A stretch of DNA of 64,000 bases from JAICYJ01 sp963766445 (GTDB taxonomy: Bacteria > Actinomycetota > Thermoleophilia > Gaiellales > JAICJC01): positions 186,001-250,000 of the forward strand of contig CAVXZW010000025.1 of assembly GCA_963766445.1 (NCBI GenBank). The letters are read 5' to 3'. How positions within the stretch are numbered: position 1 is the stretch's first letter; each line of letters opens with the position of its first letter. Below are positions 44,868-53,419 of this stretch, in pieces. The notes beneath the pieces were generated by a model. The model did no database searches. It worked only from the letters and a program-made list of their open reading frames with translations, and was not told the DNA's origin. A program made the position numbers and the translations under genes.

Positions 44868-45275
44868 ATGGATGTTCGCCGAATCCGACGAGCTCGCCCT
44901 GGCCGGTCCTCCGGGCGGGTGCTGCTGGTCGGGTTTCCTCCGCTCATGCTGAGCGCTCTCGAGCCCGCCTTCCAGAAGGTGGCCGAGGTGTCCAGCGTGC
45001 CGTTCCCGGGCGCTGCGTTCGACAACGCTGCGGAGGCTTTCGACCCCGACCTGGTCGTGGTCGACGTCACCTATCTGGACGAGTCAATCGTCCGCCCGCT
45101 GATCACCCACCGCTTCGTCGCATGTAAGCCGATGGTGGTGTACCTGTCGGATCAGCGGCAGGCCTGGATCGACGACCTCGCGGCCGTCGAATCAGGGCCC
45201 CTCGAAGACGCGAGCGTTGCCGGTCTGGCAAAGCTCGTGTCCGGCTCCGGCCTACGAGTGGTGGCGGAGCGGTGA
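44868..45275 (+). CDS. Degenerate receiver-like protein B
   Basis: ATG at 44868 gives about 135 aa; the frame also allows a start at 44784. The core reads RVLLVGFPPLMLSALEPAF, DLVVVDVTYLDESIVRPLI and PMVVYLSDQRQAWIDDLAA. The acidic pair is replaced by GFPP, as in protein A (GLTP), and no strand-5 Lys is visible. About half of the residues match protein A. It precedes the first pilin by 82 nt. Confidence 0.62.
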   Translation: MDVRRIRRARPGRSSGRVLLVGFPPLMLSALEPAFQKVAEVSSVPFPGAAFDNAAEAFDPDLVVVDVTYLDESIVRPLITHRFVACKPMVVYLSDQRQAWIDDLAAVESGPLEDASVAGLAKLVSGSGLRVVAER

Positions 45276-45329
45276 CGAGCAGGTGGACATCCGAGGCACG
45301 GCCCGCCGCTGTGGTGGGCGTAATCAAAC

Positions 45330-45343
45330 GGGGCACATGCCCC
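45330..45343 (+). other. Short hairpin abutting the pilin Shine-Dalgarno
   Basis: GGGGCACATGCCCC can fold to a 5 bp stem (GGGGC/GCCCC) with loop ACAT. The AAGGAGG of flp1 starts at the next base. It could keep the ribosome site open or stabilise the 5' end. Confidence 0.35.
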
Positions 45344-45357
45344 AAGGAGGAGAAGTC

Positions 45358-45543
45358 ATGCGTGACTTCATCATGAACCTCGTCGCCCGGCTGCAGGTCG
45401 AGCGCGAGGACGGCCAGGCCATGGTCGAGTACGGCCTGATCCTGGCGCTGGTCTCGGTCGTCGCCATCCTGACGCTGGCCACGGTCGGCACCGACCTGAA
45501 CACCCTGTTCGGGAACATCGCCGGCGACATCTCCGGCGCGTAG
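45358..45543 (+). CDS. flp: Flp-type pilin 1
   Basis: A 61 aa Flp/Fap pilin. The class III prepilin site is visible: EDG^QAMVEYGLILALVSVV, with Gly before the cut, Glu +5 and Tyr +6, followed by the hydrophobic helix. A strong AAGGAGG precedes ATG. It forms the thin Tad pilus filament after cleavage by a prepilin peptidase. Immediately followed by a strong hairpin and a second pilin gene. Confidence 0.93.
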   Translation: MRDFIMNLVARLQVEREDGQAMVEYGLILALVSVVAILTLATVGTDLNTLFGNIAGDISGA

Positions 45544-45550
45544 ACCGCAC

Positions 45551-45583
45551 GGCGCCCCGGCGGATTCGCGCCGCCGGGGCGCC
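45551..45583 (+). terminator. Strong hairpin after pilin 1 (partial terminator)
   Basis: A perfect 13 bp GC stem (GGCGCCCCGGCGG paired with CCGCCGGGGCGCC) and a 7 nt loop ATTCGCG follow pilin 1, then the T-containing tail CCCTTTATT. It sits between pilin 1 and the rest of the Tad operon, so it could reduce read-through or protect the pilin mRNA, giving excess pilin. Confidence 0.7.
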
Positions 45584-45598
45584 AGCCCCTTTATTCCA

Positions 45599-45766
45599 AT
45601 GACTCCTCACCTTTCATTTCCAAAGCCATTTGACGAGCGCGGCCAGGCACTGGTCGAGTACGCGATGGTGCTGGGCCTGGTCGCGATCACATGCCTGCTG
45701 ATCCTGGGCACGCTGGGACAGAACCTGATCGCCCTGTTCGATGCGGTGCTGCCGGAGCTCGCATGA
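45599..45766 (+). CDS. Flp-type pilin 2, minor (55 aa)
   Basis: A 55 aa ORF reads MTPHLSFPKPFDERG^QALVEYAMVLGLVAI and a short tail. The same prepilin pattern (G, then Glu +5 and Tyr +6) as pilin 1 is present, with low similarity in the rest. It starts 15 nt after the hairpin, overlaps tadE by ATGA, and has no clear Shine-Dalgarno. Probably a minor pilin or initiator. Confidence 0.78.
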   Translation: MTPHLSFPKPFDERGQALVEYAMVLGLVAITCLLILGTLGQNLIALFDAVLPELA

Positions 45767-46242
45767 ATATCCGCTCCACACTCAACAGCCGCCGGCGCCA
45801 GCTGCACAATCAGCGCGGCGTCGCCATGGTCGAGTTCGCGCTAGTACTCCCGATCCTGCTGATCGTGCTGTTCGGCATCTTCGATTTCGGACGCGCAATC
45901 AACTACTGGATCGACGCCACTCACCTGGCCAACGAAACCGCCCGCTACGCCGCCGTCGGCAACAAGCCGTCGACCTGCAGCGGTTCGCTGGTCAGTTGCA
46001 TGCGGGCGCAGGCCGACAGCGGCGAGCTGGTGAATGGCAGCAGCTCGGTCACGCAGCCCCTCCAGGTCTGCGTCAACGCCCCGGGCGCCACCACGGCCGG
46101 TACCCCGATCACGGCGACCGCCTCCTTCCAGTACCAGTGGTTCTCGTTCCTGGGCCTGTCGGTGACGACGACCACCGTCAGCACCTCCGCAACCATGCGG
46201 CTGGAACACTACGACGGCAGCGTTGTGGGATGCGCTTCCTGA
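45763..46242 (+). CDS. tadE: TadE-like minor pseudopilin
   Basis: The 159 aa protein has the class III site QRG^VAMVEFALVLPILLIVL (Glu +5, Phe +6) and a single hydrophobic helix, followed by a Thr/Ser-rich extracytoplasmic domain with three or four Cys (STCSGSLVSCM, VCVNAPG). The ATG start overlaps the pilin 2 stop. Other possible in-frame starts upstream belong to the pilin 2 region. Confidence 0.9.
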   Translation: MNIRSTLNSRRRQLHNQRGVAMVEFALVLPILLIVLFGIFDFGRAINYWIDATHLANETARYAAVGNKPSTCSGSLVSCMRAQADSGELVNGSSSVTQPLQVCVNAPGATTAGTPITATASFQYQWFSFLGLSVTTTTVSTSATMRLEHYDGSVVGCAS

Positions 46243-48173
46243 CCCCCGCCCACGACTCGGAGCGCGGTGGCGTGCTGGTGCTTGTCGCGGTCGCGATCCC
46301 GGTGCTGATCATGCTGGCGTCGTTCGTGATCGACGTCGGCAACTGGTATGAGCACAAGCGGCATCTGCAGTTGCAGGCCGACGCGGCGGCACTGGCCGGC
46401 GGCGGCCTCTACAAATCGCCGTGCGACAGCGGCACCGACAGCGCCATCGCCGCTGAGGCGCGCAAGTACGCCGGCCCGGCCGCGAGCGGCGGGGGCACCT
46501 ACAACGCCCAGGTTGGTAACACGCCGGCCGCCAACCTGCACGTGCTCATCAACTCGACCGACTACTACAACCAGGGCGGATCCGACAACAGCTTGGGGAC
46601 GCCCTGTAGCACCGGCTTCGTGGACGTGAAGGCCACAGAGACCGACGCGCCCTGGTACCTCAAGGTGGGCGCGCTGGTGGGCCTGGCAAACCCCACCATC
46701 AACGCGCATGCCCGCGTCAACCTGTTCACGCTGGAGTCCGGCGGTGGGTTCTTGCCGATCGCGCTGCCGGTGCCCGATCCCCGCTCCGCGGCCGTGCAGT
46801 TCGTGAACGAGTCGACCGGCACGGTGATCGCATCCAGTGCACTGACCAGGAACGGCGCCGCCAATGGGCTCGCGATCTGGGACAACAGCAGCGCCCCGAT
46901 CTCGTTGCCGGTCAATACCGCCAACATCGGCGTACGGGTGATCCTGAGCGGATCGAGCTCCACCACCTGCGGCGACACCCTGGTGCAGTGCTACACCGGT
47001 GTCGACTACGTGCGCGGCTTCGACGCGACCGCGGTCTACAGCAACACCACCGGCCCGGCCGTCAACGATGCCACGCTCACGCCCGGCACATGCAGCGACG
47101 CCTGGTTCGCCGGCAGCACCTGCACCGTCGGTTTCAGCGCGGCCATCAACATCGGCACCCACGCGACCGGCTCGGCAATCATGAAGGCGGTCGTCGCCGG
47201 CACCAGTTATCCGCTCACGTACAGCGCCACCACCGGTCGCTGGTCGACCGCGGGCACGCCGATCTCGATCCCGGCCGGCGCCGGGCAGCGCCCGGTCACA
47301 CTCAGCTGGGAGCTGCAGGACGGCACCTGGAACGGCAACACGTGCACGCACGCAGGGACAACAACCAGCTGCAAGGGTACGATCAGCTCGACTCTGCAGC
47401 GGAGCTACGGCGCAATCAACACGGCCACCGGGTCGGGGCCGATCACGACCCTGTCGGTGCTTACCGGCGGCGGCGCCTCAGTCAGCAACCATAGCTACGC
47501 GCTGGGCAGCACGGTCAGCAACGTGGTCGTGCGGATCGGCATCCAGGACGTGCTCGAGCTGGCCGCTGCCAGCGACCCGCCCGTGCAGCTGCGGGTGGTG
47601 GTCGGCTCGCAGAACCAGTCGGTCGACTGCGACCCCAACGTCTCCACCCTGAAGGAGGAGCTGCACCTGGGCTGCGCGCCGATCTACGGCCGAAACAGCG
47701 GCTCGGACGCCTGCGGCACGTCGGCGCCGGCGCTGTGGGGCACGCCGCAGCCGTGGCTGTGCGTGGCCACCCAGACCGGCGGCGCGACCAACCAGATCCC
47801 GGCCGGCCTCAACGAGCGGATCCTGGGCACCGACAAGCCGAGCTCATGCACGTCGCCGAACCACTGGCCCAACTACCAGCCGGGCGACCCGCGGGTGGTG
47901 CAGCTGTTCGTGACACCGTTCGGCTCGTTCGACGGCAACGGCTCCACCACCGTGCCGGTCACCCGCTTCGCCGCCTTCTACATCACCGGCTGGACGGGGC
48001 AGGGCAGCGGCTTCAACAACCCTTGCCAGGGCAACGGCGACGACCCTGCCCCGGACTCCGCAACCATCGTCGGCCACTTCATCAAGTACGTCGACACAAC
48101 CGGCAACGGCGCCGGGTCGAGCGGCTGTGACTTCACGTCCGTCGATTCCTGCGCCCTGATCATGACGCAATAG
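46230..48173 (+). CDS. tadG: TadG-like pilus assembly protein with large extracellular region
   Basis: A 647 aa protein starting at the ATG at 46230, 13 nt inside tadE. The Tad N-terminal module is clear: ERGGVLVLVAVAIPVLIML, then VIDVGNWYEHKRHLQLQADAAALAGG. The remaining 590 residues form a Ser/Thr/Gly-rich extracellular part with many Cys, often in pairs (TTCGDTLVQC, DAWFAGSTC). It should anchor and display a large surface domain next to the pilus. TadG is often about 400-500 aa, so this one is long. Confidence 0.85.
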   Translation: MRFLTPAHDSERGGVLVLVAVAIPVLIMLASFVIDVGNWYEHKRHLQLQADAAALAGGGLYKSPCDSGTDSAIAAEARKYAGPAASGGGTYNAQVGNTPAANLHVLINSTDYYNQGGSDNSLGTPCSTGFVDVKATETDAPWYLKVGALVGLANPTINAHARVNLFTLESGGGFLPIALPVPDPRSAAVQFVNESTGTVIASSALTRNGAANGLAIWDNSSAPISLPVNTANIGVRVILSGSSSTTCGDTLVQCYTGVDYVRGFDATAVYSNTTGPAVNDATLTPGTCSDAWFAGSTCTVGFSAAINIGTHATGSAIMKAVVAGTSYPLTYSATTGRWSTAGTPISIPAGAGQRPVTLSWELQDGTWNGNTCTHAGTTTSCKGTISSTLQRSYGAINTATGSGPITTLSVLTGGGASVSNHSYALGSTVSNVVVRIGIQDVLELAAASDPPVQLRVVVGSQNQSVDCDPNVSTLKEELHLGCAPIYGRNSGSDACGTSAPALWGTPQPWLCVATQTGGATNQIPAGLNERILGTDKPSSCTSPNHWPNYQPGDPRVVQLFVTPFGSFDGNGSTTVPVTRFAAFYITGWTGQGSGFNNPCQGNGDDPAPDSATIVGHFIKYVDTTGNGAGSSGCDFTSVDSCALIMTQ

Positions 48174-48202
48174 CGCCAAGAACACAAGGAGAACAGAACA
48201 CC

Positions 48203-49006
48203 ATGCAACGGTTCACATCATCTCGAAGGGGCACCCTGGCGCTGGGCGTCATGGCGGCCCTGATCGCGGCAGCCCTGCTGCTGGTCTACATCGCCCAGTA
48301 CCGAAACGACGTCAACAACAGCTCGTCGACGGCGACGGTGCTGGTCGCCAACCGGCTGATCCCGCAGAACTCCAGCGGCGACGTGGTCGCGTCGGAGAAG
48401 TGGTTCACCATCGTCCAGAAGCCGAAGTCCGAGGTCCTGAGTGGCGCTATCAGCGATCCCTCAAGCATCCGCGGGCTGGTCGCCACGCATGACATCTTCC
48501 CCGACCAGCAGCTGACCGCCAACGACTTCAAGACGGCCCCGACCGACGCCGTGTCGTACAACCTGACCGGCGACCAGCGCGCGATCGCGATCCCGCTTGA
48601 CTCGGCGCACGGTCTCACCCCGTTCATCCAGGCAGGCGACCATGTCGACATCCTCGGCGGCTTCGACGTGATCCCGATCGGCACCAACGGCGCACCGATC
48701 AGCAGCGGCGGTCAGGCCCGCCCGGTGCTGAAGGCGATCGCCCAGAACGTCAAGGTGCTGGACGTGCCACAGCGGCGACTCCTCAGCGACGTCATCGGCC
48801 AATAACACCAGCAACGTGGTCGTGGAGGTCACCGAGCAGCAGGCCTGGGACATCGACTTTGCCACCAAGAACGGCACCGTGTTCCTGGCGGCTCGCGGGC
48901 AGACCGGAGCGACCAGCTCGACGGCCGTCGCTTGTGACGCTCGAGACGCTGCTTGCTCGGCGTGCAGCCGATCAAGATCTACAAGTCGTTCGGTGGCAAT
49001 CGGTGA
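48203..49006 (+). CDS. cpaB: CpaB-like Flp pilus assembly protein (SAF domain, several frameshifts)
   Basis: An N-terminal membrane anchor (about 13-30) and a SAF domain (VLVANRLIPQNSSGDVVAS, DIFPDQQLTANDF), then HVDILGGFDV. The first frame stops at 48805; the match continues in other frames (VVVEVTEQQAWDIDFAT, then QPIKIYKSFGGN) to a TGA at 49004-49006. At least three indels near 48800, 48920 and 48954. The corrected protein has about 268 aa. The stop overlaps the GTG of cpaE. Confidence 0.85.
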
Positions 49007-50167
49007 CCGGTTCCGTCCGAGTCCTGGTCGTCCTCGACCCGTCAGTGACGGGCGAGCAGGTGATGCCGTCGGTACCGGTGGACGACGTCAACGTCGTCGG
49101 CACGATCGATGATCCACGCGAGATGCTTCGTGCACTCGAGCGGACGCGCGCCGACCTGTTGCTCTTTGCATGCGACCACGGCTCGGACGGGGTCGTGCAG
49201 CTGATCGGCGAGGCAACCCGGCAACGGCCAGGCCGGCCGGTGCTGGTGCTCTGCGCGGGCGCTCCGAACGGCTTCGTGCGACAGGTGTTCGAGGCGGGCG
49301 CCGATGACATCGTGGAGCTTCCGCAGTCGCGCGAGAGCGTCCGCTTCCTGATCGAGAAGGCGATCGCCAGGCGCCAGCCGAGCGAGCGGGCGCCCGCACG
49401 CACAGTGGTGGTGCTCGGCCCCAAGGGCGGCACCGGCAAGACGCTGACCGCGTGCAACCTGGGGGTGCTGCTGGCGAACGCCGGACACCGCACGGTGCTC
49501 GTGGACATCGACCTGCAGTTCGGAGACGTCGGGCTGGCGCTCGGCCTGCGGCCCGAGCGCACCATCTACGACCTGGCCACGTCCGGCGGGACGATGGACG
49601 CGGTCAAGGTCAGCGACTACCTGACCAGGCACTCCTCGGGGCTGGAAGTGCTGATCGGCCCCGCCCGGCCCGACCAGGCGGCCTCGGTCACGGTGCAGAT
49701 GCTGCTCGAGCTCTACACCATCCTCAGCACCGAGTTCGACTTCGTCGTCGTCGACACGCCGCCCGGGTTCACGCCGGAGGTGATCGCGTCGATCGACCTC
49801 TCCACCGACCTGTGCGTGGTCGGCACGCTGGACACGCTGTCGCTCAAGAACACCCGGCTGGGGCTGGAGACGCTCAGCCTGATGGGCTATCCGGAGCAGC
49901 AGGTGTCGCTGGTGCTGAACCGGGCGCAGACCAAGGTCGGCATCACCGAGGAGGACGTCGAGTCGATCGTGGGGCGGACACCGGACGTGTTCATCCCCAG
50001 CGACCGCCACATCCCCCGATCCGTGAACGAGGGGACGCCGATCTCCGTGTCGGAACCCAAGTCGGACGCCGCCAAGGCGTTCGTCACACTCACAGACCGC
50101 TACCTGCCGGATCAGCGGGGCGCCCGTTGCGCCGTCGCGTCGCCGGCTTCTCGCAAGGAAGGCATGA
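49003..50167 (+). CDS. cpaE: CpaE/TadZ-like pilus localisation ATPase (frameshift at C-terminus)
   Basis: GTG at 49003 (VTGSVRVLVVLD) starts a receiver-like N-terminal domain and a ParA/MinD-type ATPase: Walker A GPKGGTGKTLTACNL, VDIDLQFGDVGLAL, VVVDTPPGFTP. TadZ places the Tad machine at the cell pole. As given, the frame reads on into cpaF; a frame change near 50115 would end it ...APSRRRLLARKA with a TGA at 50165-50167, overlapping the ATG of cpaF. Confidence 0.9.
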
Positions 50168-51535
50168 TGGATCTTCAGCAACGTCTCGCAGCCGGCCAGC
50201 CGTCGGTCGAAGCACCCACCGCAGCACGACCCGTTCGCCGAGGTGAAGAACCGTCTCCACCTCGCCGTGATCGGGGAGCTCGGCCCGCAGCTGTATTCGG
50301 AGGAGCTCGACGAAGCGGCCATGCGCCAGAAGGTGACCGCGGCGATCAATACGCACCTGGCCAAGGAGGCGGGCATCTCGCACGGCGACCGCCAGGCGAT
50401 CGCGGCCGACGTCGCCGACGACATCCTCGGCCACGGCCCGCTCGAGCGGCTGCTGGCCGACGACTCGATCACCGAGATAATGGTGAACGGCCCGCACGAC
50501 GTCTGGGTCGAGCGCGCCGGCCGGCTGTACGAGGCCCCGGTGCGATTCGCCGACACCAGCCACCTGCGCCGCATCATCAACAAGATCGTCGCTCAGGTCG
50601 GGCGCCGCATCGATGAGTCGTCGCCAATGGTGGATGCGCGCCTGCCCGACGGCAGCCGCGTCCACGCCATCATCCCGCCGCTGTCGCTGAGCGGCCCGCT
50701 GCTCACGATCCGCAAGTTCGGCGAGCGCCGGCTCGACCTGCAGGACATGATCCGCATCGGCACGCTCACCGACGAGACGGTGGACTTCCTCAGCCGCTGC
50801 ATCCAGGCCGAGCTGAACATCCTCATCTCGGGCGGTACCGGCTCCGGAAAGACGACCCTGCTGAACGCCCTCACCACCGCCGTACCCGACGATCAGCGCG
50901 TGGTCACGATCGAGGACGCGGCCGAGCTGAAGCTGAACCAGCGCCACGTGCTGCGGCTGGAGTCGCGGCCGCCCAACATCGAGGGTCAGGGGTCGGTGCC
51001 GATCCGCGAGCTGGTGCGAAACGCCCTGCGGATGCGGCCCGACCGCATCATCGTCGGCGAGGTACGCGGCGCCGAGGCGCTGGACATGCTGCAGGCAATG
51101 AACACCGGCCACGATGGGTCGCTCTCGACGGTGCACTCGAACAGCACCCGCGACGCGCTCGCGCGCATCGAGACGATGGTGCTGATGGCCGGCTACGACC
51201 TGCCGGTCAAGGCGATCCGCCAGCAGGTGGCGAGCGCGCTCGACCTGATCGTCCACCTGGAGCGGCTCGAGGATGGCAGCCGCCGCGTGATGCAGATCAC
51301 GGAGGTGCAGCGGATGGAGTCGGACGTGATCACCTTGCAGGACGTGTTCCGTTTCGAGATCGACAACGTCTCGGCCGACCACCGGGTCGACGGCGGTCTG
51401 CGCCCGACCGGCCTGCGCCCCTCGTTCGTGGCGAAGTTCCAGAAGCACGGCATCGACCTGCCGAACGAGATGTTCAGGCTGGCCGGCGAGGGACACCTGG
51501 CGGCGCCGCGCGCGATCGCACGGAGCGCCCGATGA
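50164..51535 (+). CDS. cpaF: CpaF/TadA secretion ATPase (frameshift near start)
   Basis: The protein of about 456 aa is the type II/IV secretion-type ATPase that powers Tad assembly. After MMDLQQRLAAGQPSVEAPT the frame changes near 50230 to HDPFAEVKNRLHLAVIG and the rest is continuous: TEIMVNGPHDVWVE, Walker A SGGTGSGKTTLLNAL, Asp/Glu and His boxes (VTIEDAAELKL, GHDGSLSTVHSN). Starts with ATGATG after AAGGAAGG. The stop overlaps the ATG of the next gene. Confidence 0.93.
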
Positions 51536-53415
51536 GCCGGCGAGGAGCCGTCATCGCAGCCGTTGCCGTGGCCTGCGCCCTGCTGATGCCGGCCAGGGCG
51601 CATGCCCAGGCCGGCCAGCTCACGCTGACCCCGCAGCAGGGCACCGAGTTCCCCGACCGCACGTTCGTGCTGACGCTGCCGAACGGCCGCCCGGTCGATC
51701 CCGCATCCGTCAGCGTGACCGAGAACGGCGAGCCGGTCGACGGCGTGCGGGTCGCCCCATTGCAGAGCCTCGACCAGGCCGGCGTGGTGCTCGTGATCGA
51801 TGCCAGCGACAGCATGCACGGCGCGTCGATCGAGACTGCGTTTGCGGCGGCCCGGCAGTTCGCCGCCCAGCGCGATCCACGCCAGCCGCTGGCGGTGGTC
51901 GTGTTCAACAACCGGGCGACGGTGCTGCTGCCGTTCACCACCAACGGCGACAAGATCACCGCCGCGCTGGCAACCACCCCGAAGCTCGCACAGGGCACGC
52001 ACATCCTGGACGCGGCCGCGCAGGGCCTGTCGCTGATCGACGCCGCGCACATGCAGTCGGGCTCCGTGGTGATCATGTCCGACGGCGCCGACACCGGCAG
52101 CGGCGAGACGCTGGCCAGGCTCGACGCAACCGCTCGCGCCGATCGCGCGCGGGTCTACACAGTCGGCCTGCAGTCGGCTGACTTCCAGCCGCAGCTGCTG
52201 CAGCAGATCGCCGGCGCCACCGGCGGCTCGTACACCGAGGCGTCGTCGGCCGACCAGCTGACCGCCATCTACAACGCGCTGGGTGCGGCGCTCGCCAATC
52301 AGTACCTGCTGGGATACCGATCGCTGCAGCCGGCGGCCTCGACCGTGGACGTGCGGGTGACCGTCGACGGTGTGGCGGGTGGCGCCAGTTCGAGCTACCA
52401 GACGCCCGCGCTGTCGGCGTCCGCGCCCAGCTCGGCGTCGTCGACCTCCCGGTTCTCGGACTTCATCCACTCCTGGATCGGCGCACTGCTGGTCGCCTGC
52501 CTGGGAGGTTGTCTGGTCGCCTTCGCGGTGATCAGCATCTTCCAGCCCCGCAGCCGCGCGCTGCGGCGGCGGGTGGGCGGCTTCGTTCCCGAGGCCGAGA
52601 GCTCGAGCTCCGACACCTCGCCGATCACGGATGCGATCTACGAGGGCACCGAGCGGGCGCTGGGCGGCACCCCCTGGTGGAACCGGTTCAGCGAGGACGT
52701 CGAGATCTCGGGGCTACCGCTGACGCCGGCCCAGGTGATCGTGCTCGGGCTCACGGCGGGCGTGCTGTTCTCGTCGCTGCTGGTGCTCGCCTTCGATTCA
52801 CCGATCCTGCTGTTGATGATCCCGTTGCTTCCGGCGCTGGCATGCGTGGTGGTGTCGACCCGCGCCGATCGGCGGCGGTTCGAGTTCGCCAGCCAACTGC
52901 CGGACAACCTGCAGGTGCTGGCCTCGGCGCTGCGGGCGGGTCACAGCCTGATCAGCGCGATGGCCGTGATGGCCGAGGACGCCGCCGAGCCGTCGCGCAC
53001 CGAGTTCAAGCGGGTGGTCGCAGAGGAGCGGATCGGCGTCCCGGTGGACGAGGCGGTCGCGGAGGTCGGCCGGCGGATGAACAGCCGCGAGGTGAAGCAG
53101 ATCGCGCTGGTCTCCGTGGTGCAGGCGCAGACCGGCGGCAACACGGCCGAGATCCTCGATCAGGTTGCCACCAACGTGCGCGCTCGGTTCGAGCTGAAGC
53201 GGCTCGTGCGGACGCTGACCGCGCAGGGCCGGGTATCGCGTTGGATCGTGACCGCGCTCCCGATCGGGCTGTTCCTGCTGATCTTGCTCGTAAACCCGCA
53301 CTACGTGCAGCCTCTGCTGCACACGACTGCGGGTCACATCCTGCTGGTGGCGACGGCGGCCATGAACGTGGCCGGTTCCTACACCATCGGGCGAATCGTG
53401 AAAGTGGAGGTGTGA
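51532..53415 (+). CDS. VWA domain-TadB fusion protein (type II secretion F-like)
   Basis: An unusual 627 aa protein. Signal peptide (about 1-26), von Willebrand A domain (about 83-265) with MIDAS D90-x-S92-x-S94 in VLVIDASDSMHG, a linker, a membrane helix (about 312-335), then a TadB-type T2SSF domain (about 440-600; LPDNLQVLASALRAGHSLI, QTGGNTAEILDQVA) with terminal membrane helices. The order and orientation put the VWA domain outside. The TadB part pairs with TadC downstream as the inner-membrane platform. Confidence 0.9.
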   Translation: MSRRGAVIAAVAVACALLMPARAHAQAGQLTLTPQQGTEFPDRTFVLTLPNGRPVDPASVSVTENGEPVDGVRVAPLQSLDQAGVVLVIDASDSMHGASIETAFAAARQFAAQRDPRQPLAVVVFNNRATVLLPFTTNGDKITAALATTPKLAQGTHILDAAAQGLSLIDAAHMQSGSVVIMSDGADTGSGETLARLDATARADRARVYTVGLQSADFQPQLLQQIAGATGGSYTEASSADQLTAIYNALGAALANQYLLGYRSLQPAASTVDVRVTVDGVAGGASSSYQTPALSASAPSSASSTSRFSDFIHSWIGALLVACLGGCLVAFAVISIFQPRSRALRRRVGGFVPEAESSSSDTSPITDAIYEGTERALGGTPWWNRFSEDVEISGLPLTPAQVIVLGLTAGVLFSSLLVLAFDSPILLLMIPLLPALACVVVSTRADRRRFEFASQLPDNLQVLASALRAGHSLISAMAVMAEDAAEPSRTEFKRVVAEERIGVPVDEAVAEVGRRMNSREVKQIALVSVVQAQTGGNTAEILDQVATNVRARFELKRLVRTLTAQGRVSRWIVTALPIGLFLLILLVNPHYVQPLLHTTAGHILLVATAAMNVAGSYTIGRIVKVEV

Positions 53416-53419
53416 GTCG

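Noticed and set aside
49452..50246. 264-codon plus-strand frame ending near 50246
   Set aside because: An alternate frame of cpaE, rich in Arg and Gly; its domain-free composition and overlap with the real CpaE frame reject it, although it shows one of the possible frames at the cpaE end.
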